64,000 nt of DNA from Euborellia annulipes. Its lineage: Eukaryota; Arthropoda; Insecta; Dermaptera; Anisolabididae. The stretch lies in contig JAKCPI010014339.1 in the NCBI GenBank assembly GCA_023213315.1, positions 56,849 to 120,848 on the forward strand, written 5' to 3'. The position numbers and the translations under genes are program-made. The notes beneath the pieces were generated by a model. The model saw only the letters and a list, made by a program, of their open reading frames with translations, was not told the origin of the DNA and did not search any database. Shown in pieces: positions 25,001 through 37,000 of this stretch (the first letter of the stretch is position 1; every line of letters begins with the position of its first letter).

Positions 25001-28000
25001 CTTTCTGGGTGATGGGAATTATTCAATCTTCCAATGGGCGACCATCTATTGTAATGCTCTAGCATGGTAATATATTTATTGGCTTTAACATTCTTAACAA
25101 GCTGATATAAGATAAGGTGGCTGTAGATATCAGTTGATACAGGACAGAGGAGTTGGCAGCCAATTTTAGAGCCTCTATATTAAATAAAAACTCTCAATTC
25201 TGGATACGTTTCGGCTTTATTCTACTAAGGCCATCATCAGTCCCATTAGAGCTGGAAAGACATACATTAATATATAAAGATGACAGTTACAAAATACAAA
25301 TAAAATATTTTATATAAAATATAAAAATCTCACAGTATTAATATATAGAGTTGTTATAATGGAATATTTTTTATATACATTAGTTGGTATATAAATAATT
25401 TCTATTTTGTATGCTTCCAGTTTTTAATACGTGTGTATACGTCTAAGTAACAATTTGATTTGATCAGATATTTCTTAAATTTACAAATATATATGAACTA
25501 TAACTCTTGTACACCTTTTCTATATAAACTTAACACCTTAAATTATTTTTTTTAAGACGCATTCACACATTATGTGATGCGCAATTTATTAATAAAAATA
25601 TAGAAGATTTTAGAAACATGGCATTGACTAACTCATATCCGAGACATTGCATTAATTATGCAATAAGACACTTTGAACAAAAGTTCAAATCCGTGAAAAA
25701 TAATAATACGATCACACCCACCATCAATAATAATTTATATTTTTCACTTAGCCATGTTCCTGGAATCTCAGAAAAGATCCAAAGGGTTTTTAGGGGTTGT
25801 GGTTTGCAGACTGCACTTAAATCCCAAGAAAGTTTATCTTTCTTGTATAATAACAAGGATAAGATTCCACTGAATAGGCGATCCAACATAATTTATTTGG
25901 TTAAATGCTTAAATTGTCCATCCCCATGTAGCGTGTATGTTGGTCAATCTTCCAGGAGAGTCTATGATAGGATGGGAGATCACAGACGAGATATTAAGAA
26001 TAAAAAAACGTCCACAGCCCTTTGCTCTCATGCCACGATGACAAATCATTCTTTCGATCTAGATAATGCCATAGTCTTGATGCAAGTAGAAAATACTACA
26101 AAAAGGCTGTTTGCGGAAAAATGTTTTGTCAAGGCAATGGGAAGCAGGGCGCTAAATTTTCAGACGGACTGCGACGGACTAAGCGGTTTTTATCTCTCTT
26201 TCTTGACTAACAATGACGCTCTGTTGAAAATATAGGTGTGTGCATATATATATATATATATATTTTTTATATAATAAAAAAAAAAAAAAAAAAAAATATG
26301 TTTGTTATTTTTTAAAAAAAGAGTTTTTATATAAAAGGAAAATTTTGTTTTTTTAACCTTTTTGACCGGATTATAGGATTTTCTTGTCTATAATAACAAC
26401 GCAAATATGTTATATAAATATTTATTTCGGCTTCTCACCTCAGGCAATGTCCTAATAATAAGGGTCATTGATATAATCCCATCTCATTGAAAAATATATT
26501 TGTAAATTTAAGAAATATCTGATCAAATCAAATTGTTACTTAGACGTATACACACGTATTAAAAACTGGAAGCATACAAAATAGAAATTATTTATATACC
26601 AACTAATGTATATAAAAAATATTCCATTATAACAACTCTATATATTAATACTGTGAGATTTTTATATTTTATATAAAATATTTTATTTGTATTTTGTAAC
26701 TGTCATCTTTATATATTAATGTATGTCTTTCCAGCTCTAATGGGACTGATGATGGCCTTAGTAGAATAAAGCCGAAACGTATCCAGAATTGAGAGTTTTT
26801 ATTTAATATAGAGGCTCTAAAATTGGCTGCCAACTCCTCTGTCCTGTATCAATTCTTAACAAGCATGGAAAAAAAAACAAATTAACAAATCTATGTGGTT
26901 TTATGCCATCTCATCTTGATTTCCTGTTTCTGATATTTTCATAATTGATAAATTCGTTGTGGTTTTTTTTTGTTTTGGTATTTTTGTGTTGTTGTCAGTT
27001 TGTGAAAGAACGATCTAAAATTTGTAGTTTTAGGTTCCTCGCTTGGCCTTTTTTTTATAAATGCACAATAAACGACACAGTATCACTCAATACTTCCATG
27101 CGAATATTATTACAATATATTTCACAAATACAAACTCATCCTCTTTCCATTTATGAATATAAATATATACTATATCTCTTTCCATTTATTAAGGGCGATT
27201 TTCTTTGTTGAATTAAAAAAAAAAAAAAAAATATTTTTCATTATTTTTATATGATTAAAATATTTTTAGGTGAAATATTGGTTTAAACCAACGGTTCTTA
27301 ACCTTTTCGTGTTGGTTACCCCATCAATCAACCAAAGATTTTACGACTGATATATGGAATTTAAATTTCCAAAATAGTTTCGTTAGCTTAGATTCAAATT
27401 TAAAATGTTACTAAAAATATTTACTCATTAACGGTAATAGAATTAAAAATATATTGATGTCTATTTATGAAAATTTGCTTTACTATTTGGAAAATAATGA
27501 ATTGTATATTGAGAGATAAAGATAAAAAATTTCAGAGCATATATTTTATTATGTAAATTATTATTTTACAATGATAATTTTCCATGTAATCTATCTGTTT
27601 AATATTTTTTATAAAATGATAATTTTGAAAGGAGCTTAAAATGTGTGATAAAATGTTCGATTTTCGAGGTAGGAATTCAAGAAGTATATATAAAGGGAAA
27701 AATTATTTTAATTCGTATTTATTTCGGGGTAAAAAAAAAAAAAAAACTTCTACGATGGTCCTTCTGCATAGAATATAATTTTTTTTTTTTAAGTGGCATT
27801 GGCGTTGCAATTCAAAATTTTTCGAATGAACGGGTCAGAATTTTTATATATGGGCCTAAATTCGAACTTCACATTCACATATAGGTATATCTATCGAGAG
27901 AAACAAAGGGATTTTTTACATTTTTAAACTATTTTAAATGTTTCAATTTATAAAGTATTATTGAAAACCTTAGCCCCCTTGCGTCATTGACATGCGGTGA

Positions 28001-31000
28001 ATATAAAGACTAATAAAATTTCTAGAAGAAAAATATTGATATTTATTCATTTTGGGAACTAGTAGGAAAAGCTCTTCAAAAAAAAAAAATATAAATGAGA
28101 GACTTCGTCTTTGATTAGGGATTTGCTATAGATATGTATTCGAATTAATGTTCAGAGGTTTCTTACATGTTTTTCGTTGCATACCTTCTAGAAATTTAAA
28201 AAAAAAAAATATTTTATATAATTAATATTTATAAATTCAATAATTATACTATTAATTATATGAATTTACTTCATGGTTCCGTACGTGATAAATATTATTA
28301 GTTATTTATTAATTTATTTTACCCTTCAAAACTATACCATAGAACAGTGGGCGTCACAAGTGCCTGATCTGCTCGAGAATGAAGCCTTGAACTTAGTCAA
28401 CCAAACCAATATTTTTAAAATAAATAAATAATGCAACTGAAGGAGAAAAGCTACTTTTAAGATAGAGCCAAGGATTTTGGTTGCCTAAGCTCAAAGCTTC
28501 ACTTACCAGGCACTTGTGGCGCCCACTGTACAATATGATATTTGACCGAGGCGTATAGCTGATAAAATGTATTTATAAAGGTTTATGGATTTTTTAATGA
28601 CCAAGCAGCTTGTAGTATTTCAATTTATATTTATTAATGTGCTATGGCCGATGTTTCGGTCACATATAGGACCATATAGACCATATCAACATATTGACAA
28701 TGAGGTCAATATGTTGGCAATGGCTTTCGTCTGAGAATGAACCTATATGTTACCGAAACGTCGGCCCTAGCACATTAATAAATTGAAATTGAAATATTAC
28801 TAGCTGCTTGGGCATTGAAAAAATCCATAAACCTTTATCTACATAGTATATTAAATAATTTTATGCACCCCATTTGACAAATCAGAATCACTTTGATACA
28901 AATGTTAGCAGCTACTTTCCATAAGAAACCGGTCCTCACAACAATAATTCCCTAATTTCGATAACAAAAATCCTATTCAAATATGAAACTCTAATTTTTT
29001 TAATATTTAGGGGAATGAATTTTGATATTTCTTTGAGGCGCGTTTTCTAACTGGTCCCACAATATGAAAATTTTTCAATACCCCTTGAGCGAACTACAGT
29101 GAGTTGTGCTAGGAGTCTGGGATTTGCTTCTAAAAACGACAATCATTTTAATTGGCTACTAATCAATTGAAATAAATTAAAGAGGGTCTAGAGAGCCTTA
29201 GATGCTGAAAAAGACCTTAAAAAAATTAATTTTCTCGAAATTTTATCTTCATTTATATTCAAAGCTCTTACAATTGATCCCATTTATTTCGCCTCTTATT
29301 AAGTGTACTCCTTTAGATGGCGAAATCCTCAGATTAAAGCAAACTCTTCTAATTAATGTCAACTAGAACTTTAATAACATTAGTCAAATATATACAAGCT
29401 CAGACTTTGAACTTTAGCCTTTTGTTTTCGCTTTTTAGAAATACAATAAAGAAGAAAATTAAATTTTTATAGCTAACTGATGTCTTATTAGTCGTTTATT
29501 ATTTTCCTCAAAGTTAAATATTGTACCATTTTGTGAATAATATACTCACTTTTTTCCCCACCATTGATATGGATCATCTTTATTCCTATCATTCGATTTT
29601 ATTAAAATAATTTTTTTATCAAATTCATTCTTGATATCCTACTTTGTAAAATCTTTTATAGTTATTATATAAATGTTCTATTTTGTAAAATATGTTTGAA
29701 TAAATCAAAAAATATTCATTAAAAGATATTTTTAATTTGTGTATCCCAATTTCTAAAATATGAATTTTCTAAATTTTTTTTTAGAACTCGAATGATAAAT
29801 CACTAATAGAATTTGAAAGTCAAGCTTATTTATTTTTGAAATATATAATTAAATCTTTAATTTTTAAACAAAACAAATGCGAATCAAATGCACCAGAAGA
29901 AGAGAACCTGAAAAATTGAATTTATTTATTTTTTCTCTACTTGGACAAAAAATATAAAATTTTCTCTTTCATGCTTGTCATTTATCTTTTTATTATTTTT
30001 ATGTACCAAATTTATATGTCTCAAAATTTTACTTGATTATAATCCTAAGTGGATCTTGAACCCGCTTTCTATTCTCATTATTAATTCTGTCTGTCGATTT
30101 TTTCACTGATGACAAATTTCAAAAATAAAATGAATATCCTTCCTATTTTTGATTTATCAAACTCCTTTGGAATCTATTAAAAAATATTTTGGGTACAATA
30201 GGTTTTCTTTTGAAAATTAATATTAAATTACTCAGAGGGGTTTAAGAACCTTGGGTTTAAATTGATATTTATAAAAATATTTTAGAAATAAAAAAAAGAA
30301 GAAGTTGTGGAGGGGCTGTAGGGGATTGGCGATATGATGCAATGACTGTAGCTGGCGGAACTGCACCCGGGCCGTTTGCCCCTGGCTCAACGGAGACATC
30401 GCCTACGACCTCCCTGAATACAGCCACTGCAGTGGCCGCAGCCGCTGCAGCACTCGGCGCCTCTGTACAGCCAACCTGTAGAAAAGCACGCCTCCTCTTG
30501 TCAAGTCCCGATGCCGCACTGCCGACAGTAGCTGAGGTGTCCCTACCCTGGAGGAGGACTACAACTAACGCAACTACACCCACCTCGACGACCGCCAGCA
30601 ATGGTAAGGCCGTCTCCACCGCCGGCCTCAGTCACCTTGCATCATCATATTTTTTTTATATATGTTTGCCGCATTCTATCGGAACATCTTTTTTTTATTT
30701 TTATTTTCTCAGCTGTAGGATATATAATTTTTTTTATTTTCATTTAGACAAGACCGAAAATAATTCTGTTTTATATTCTGCCCCATTTTTTTTATCTACA
30801 GTATATTTTGATTTATGGATGGTTTGGGTTTTCTCATTTGATTCATTACAACACTTCAGCCAACTTCAGACATTGTTCAGACGATTTTAGTGTTCCCTGA
30901 GCCAGAAAATTAACATCTTATTCATTTAATAATAGTTAAGAAGTTGGCAGTCAATAATTAAGCCTCTATACCAGAGCTTCCTCAACTTTTTCGGTTTCCG

Positions 31001-34000
31001 GCCCCCATAATATATCAGAATTTTTCCGCGACGCCCTATGTCAAATCTCAGGGCAAATCTTGTGTTACTAATTGTTTTTCTTCATTCCGAATTCAGATTG
31101 TATATCTATACCTCTTATGTTTGTAATTTTATTTAATAAATAATTAAAACTCCTAGCGTTAATTTTTCGCTATCAGTCGAATGTAATATTGTATATAGGA
31201 AAATTTTTTCTTAATCAAATAAAATTATTTAATTGTGTTTATTAAAGCTTTTGTGGTTTGTATTATTATTATAATGGGAGTTTTTAATTATAGATCACAT
31301 TTTGTTATTAATTATTTATTAAAAATATAAATACTGTACAACGTTTCGACTTGTCGTTTTGAAGTACTGTGCACTTGCTCCGACTGTTGACGAACTGTTA
31401 GTTCACTTGAGGCGGAGCAAGTGCACAGTGCTTGAAAACGACAGTCGAAACGTTGTACAGTATTTATATTTTTAATAAATAATTAATAACAAAATGTGGT
31501 GTATAATTAAAAACTCCCATAATAATAATTAATTAATTGTACTTATGCTATTTATTTTTTAGCCGTTGTTAGATTTTGATACATCCGATATATATATATT
31601 TTTATTCCTGGAAATTGTGCCATATTATTTATTTTAACCTTCAATCACCTTGGAATATCATTATTTATTATCAATTGATAAATTAAAGGGGTCAGAATCT
31701 AAAAGATTATTTTTTCCACACTTGACCTAAATTGTTTTTTTTTCCAACAATTTCAACAAATAAATTTCCCAGGTATTCAATCCTTTTTAACTTTTTTCAT
31801 TTTTTTATTATTTTAATTATCTTAGTTATTTTCAAAATATAATCATTTTAGCATGATTTAGTCAACTCTAATTAACCGCGGCTATTATTGCTTTAATTTA
31901 CTCTGTAAGAGAATAAAAAAGCTTTTGCATTCACGCTGACTGTAAGTCGATTATAACTTTGAACTAGTCCTAGACCAGTTTATTTCACTTGTGTACAAAT
32001 GGAATCACTATTTATCGCCATGCGCCTTGAGTATAGGCAACCAAAACGCTTAGCTGTCGAAAGTGTTGTCTTAAAAATTCCCTTTCATCCCTATTAAAAA
32101 TGCGATTTTTCCTTAAGTAACTTTGCAGGGACTCGTCAAATTGTTTCGTATCTGATTCCCAGATATATTATATTAACTTTTTGACTAATATTATTTACGC
32201 TACTTTTAAATTTTGAAATTGATTGGTCTCAATACATTCTTTATCTGTGATATATATTTTTAATTAAATCAAAGTTTTGACTCATTCTATGTCTTTCTTC
32301 ATCTACAAATCGCAAAGTTCTCGATCTGAAGAACATCCCTGATCTCTAATTTTGTCGTTTCTCTCTGAAGAAGGCCAATTGAGTGTTAAAAATGTTGTAC
32401 TTAATTAAAATAAACAGCAGGCCGCTTTCCCTTTCGGTCTTTGTTGAAATATTTTTCATGCCAATCTCAAATCATGGGATAAAGAATCAAATAATTATAT
32501 TCAAAGTTCCGCAAATTTATTTAAACTTAGGGTCGGTTGTTTCAAATATTGTTAATTTACAGTACAAACAAATCCCGATCCCAATGTTTTTCTGCGTTTT
32601 CGAGCCTCTCTAATGGACTTTGTAAAAACGTGGCTAATTCAGAGTTGACTGATATAAAAAAAAAAAAATATCACTGACCACAAATTATAAATAATTTTTA
32701 TTGTGCAAATTTCTTACTTTTAACCCCTGCGAGTCCACATAAAATTAATAATATAGAGATGTGTTTATAATTTCAATAATAAAATAGTTATAGTTTATTT
32801 TCTATATCTTTCTAAAAGAATGCTCTTTTAAAAAAATTCTTTTTGCATGATTTTAGCCTTCAAAAAAAAAAAATCTTTTTTTTAAAATAATTTTTGGAAT
32901 GATTAGAGATTGAATTTTCTTCTTGGTTTTTAATTTAATTAATTGCTTGAGTGTATAGTCGAATAGCATATATTAATACATCAGCTCTTGTGATGTTTAT
33001 GTAATTTCGGAAATACACTTTATTATTAATTTAACAATATAATTCTAACCCAGGTGGTTTCGTGTCTAATTAAACAACGTTTAGATAATTAACTATTCTA
33101 TTAGTTTGCTAAATAACTAAACATGAATAATTGATACCTAACTATAACTAGATGGCTAACAATGAATAATATATACTAACTATTGATTAATCGCTTATCT
33201 AAATCGCTCTAAAATATTAATTAATTCTAATTTATGGTCAAATTTAAGATCTACATGTATATATAATAATATAATGAATGTTATAGGGTGTCCATTTCTT
33301 GATTTTAAAATAAAATAACAAAAACACAAATCGATAGAAGAATGAATAATTATGTTAATTTTGACAACTGTAAAAATCTAATAAAAAAGTTTCGAAATTA
33401 GTTTCATATGTTGCCAACAGTTGCGGCTGTACCCAGCGGGGTATTGGACAAAATGTTCGGCCATTGAGCAAATAATTCCAACGCAAACCGATTAGGCAAA
33501 AGCGCTGAATGACAAAACATTTTGTCCAATGGCTAAACATTTTGCCTAATCGGTGTGCGTTGGCATTGAGCAAAACGTTTTGCTTTTGGACAAAACGTTT
33601 TGGTGTGCGTTCAGTCTAAAAAGGGTCGTTCGACCTATTGTCTGCTTTAAAAAAGGTATTTCTCACACAGACAAAAAGCTTTAGTGTGCATGTGCCATTT
33701 GGGCTGCCTATCTTCCTGGCTCTAGTCTCAATACAATAGATAGTACAGTGAGAGACAATATTAAGTCCCACCCATTTTCTACTTGTGATTATTTCATTGT
33801 TTTTATAAAAGAAAATGAAAATAAAGATTGGAAATTTTCTAGGTTTGAACTATGAAAGTTTCCATTAAAAAATATATAATATTTTTTTAAAAACAATGAA
33901 ATAATCACAAGTGGATGGGACTTAATATTGTCCCTCACTGTACATTATGTATCAAGACGATCATTCTTCGTTGAAACGTGAAAGTAAAAGAGTAACAATA

Positions 34001-37000
34001 GGAAGTTGTTGAAGTCATGTATTTCATGAAATAATACTACACCATGACAATATTTGTAACCAATTTCAAAACTCATCAGTCAGCTTTCAAAAATTAACAT
34101 ATTCTTTCATTCTTCTATAGTTTTTGGGTTTAATTTTCTTTCATGGTCACCATGTATTTTAATATAAAGAATTTTAAGATTTTATTCCTTAGATTCTTTC
34201 TGAAATTAGTATTATTTATTAATATTTATTAACTCAGACGCTTGAAAAAAATTGCTTAGTAGAGGAACGAAACCAGATCACCCAATTTATACTTGGCATG
34301 CCTGAGTATAAATTGGGTTCGATCCCCAGCCGAAGCAATTTAGCATATGAGTTAATAAACATTAATTATTAGTTTATTCACATTATTTCATAGACGAATA
34401 TATATCTTTTATCATTTATTATTCCTTCACCATAGATTTTCACTTTTGCTATTTATTTTTTCACTTTCAAATCATTTATATCATCACAACAACATATCAA
34501 TTAAATAAATATCATAAAGGTAGAGACTTGAAGATTACAATTTCAACTACAAAAATGTATTATTTAATACACTACAACAGATAAAACTTAAAAAAAAACT
34601 GCCTAGATGTTTTTTAACACTTTAAAATAGTTAATTGTTCTTGTATATTTTCAAATGTAACTAACCCTTTGTCTTGTGTCTGTGTCTTTGTGTTGGTGTT
34701 CTGGTTGGATTTTTCCCGACCGAAATAGTTTATCCCGTAGAGGAGGTGAACACATCTGGAGGGGAAGGGAGCACCGCCGATTTGTCCAAGACTCTTTCGC
34801 CGGACTCGGATTCAGCTGCAGGTAATTCATATTCTTAAAAATTATTTACTCTTTTTTTTCATCGTAATGATAATTACTTTTTCTCAGGTGTGTCGCGAGT
34901 AATGACGCCAACTGCAACAGAGACAATGTTGCCTTGGAAAAGGGACGATGACGGCGAATTAATGTCCTGTCCAGTAAAACAGAGCGAATTCCCCGCCTGG
35001 TGTTCAAATAAAGAATATATAGCATATAGTTCACCTTCAGCAACATTCCTAGGTAAATATTTTTTAAGTCATTTTCAAATCATGGTAAGAAAAAAAAAAA
35101 ATTATTTCATAAAATTTTATCAAAAATAGAGACATTTGTGCTTTTTGGAAATCATCAAAATAAGATAAAATTAAGAAAGATTATTAAAGGAGAAATTATT
35201 CTGGATATTCGGCGAAATAAATTCAGCTGTATTGTCAAATTTATCGACTATCCTAATTTGGTACGAGAATTAAAATATGTGCATCCGGGTGAAATAAATA
35301 ACAGGAAAAGTTTTTTTAGGAACGCTTTTTAATATATTTTGCAAATATTGTATTTCGGCCGACCTAACGCCTGACCATCCTCAGTGCAGGATATAAGGTA
35401 CGTTCATGCGGTGTGGCAAACCACTTGCGCTATAACGAAATACGCAGCAATACGCTTTTCCTTAATGCGCATGCGCCGGACGCCCTTGGACGCCTGATCA
35501 GACAGACTTATACCCACACAGCACAAAATATTTCAGCAATGTTGCAGAAATATTGCGAATCTTGCATAAATTGCCAATTAATATTGCAGGAATATTGCAT
35601 CAATATTGCAAATCTTATTGGCAATATTGCTGCAACATTCCAGCAATATTTTGTCCTGTGTGGGTAGTTAAATGACGGTCCTTCAGGCCGGCCCAAATAT
35701 TTGCAAAATATAGTATAAGATGTTCCTGAAATTTTTCGAATCAAATCCTATGCAACAAGCATCAATTCATACATTTTGAAGAGCCTATCTTCTCTGCTGA
35801 TGGTTTCTCTCCTTAGAGAAAGAAAATAGCCCTTAGGGGGCTCTTTCTTATTTTTGAAACTGATAATATGGACCGTTTATATAAGTTTGAAAGTGTTCTA
35901 TGAGAAAATGAAAGGTCAACATATCTGTTTATTAAAAAATCTATTTACCGACCTATTTTCAATTGTACAAAACATGGGAAATTTTTAAGAAATTTACCAC
36001 TAGCTAGTTATACATAGAAAATTTACATTAATTTAAGCATAAATTATGTGATATCTCATTAAAAAAAAAAAAAAAAAAATGAACTTACACCACTTTCAAA
36101 ATAAACGGTCTATATTATCTCTCTACTTGAGAAAGAGCCCATAGGGCATAAGTTATGGGAGCTTAATAAACTTGTCATTATTTTTGAAAAGATAATACTA
36201 CCAATATCATTTCAAGAATATTTGCTATTAGATAGGGGGACCATACCGTTTTGAACAGGCAGTACTGTTTTTTTTTTATTTCTCGGCCGTACCGTCTTTT
36301 TAATAAAAATGTCACTTTTGTCCCGTTTTTAACAAACTATAGTTTTTGTAGAAAACTGAACCGCGTCTTATTTATTTCTCTTAAAACTTTATGCTAAGGA
36401 ACACGTAAAACGCGAAATACACCCCTTTACAACTAACTTTTTGTATCCGTTCTGTCACTAGAGAATAATTGTAGAATTAATATTTGAGGAGTTGAGAATT
36501 AGAAGGGGTCTATGAACCATTTTTTTGTATGCTATTATAACCTATTATGCATAAAGACCTAAAAGTTTACAAAAAAATTGTCCATCCCTTCTAATTCTCA
36601 AATCTTTTTTATAACAGCGCTTTCAATTTTTGAAATTATCATGTCCCGATTTTGTCGCAAGACAATATGGTCAGTCTATTATTAGATTTAATCCAAGATT
36701 GCAAAATTTTCTATCTACTATATAAATAAAATCTAAATGTGTGAAGATGCGTGCTGATGGTTTTCAAAAAGCCTGAAAATTAGTTTACTAATATTCTACT
36801 AGAACTGCTTGAGGGTATTTGTATTTAGATATATTTTTTAAGTGTGGAGCAATAGGAGGGCATCCCAGCTTTAATTCCACATAAATTAATTTTAAGATTT
36901 GCACAAATTAAATGTGGTCAGGTTGCCTTCTATTTCTCCACTCCATTTATTTATTTTTTAATTAATAATGAGGTTTGAAAAATTTTAATATTTTTATTTA

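Larger units (their letters stand above)
25103..26851 (+). mobile_element. 5'-truncated Penelope-like element with inverted terminal repeats and 13-bp duplication
   Basis: ATTCTTAACAAGC flanks it at 25090-25102 and 26852-26864. Left (25134-25492) and right (26497-26851) arms are near-identical inverse copies; each carries GAGCCTCTATATTAAAT and a hammerhead core. Between them lies the GIY-YIG end of the Penelope ORF and an A-rich tract. The reverse transcriptase part is missing. Confidence 0.88.

Noticed and set aside
30269..30619. 116-residue frame on the - strand
   Set aside because: It is the antisense shadow of Nhe exon 10, whose phase and protein match are clear.
31370..31450. Hammerhead core in the foldback at 31.4 kb
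   Set aside because: It has GAAACGTTG but lacks CTGANGA in both arms, so it was listed only as a foldback.
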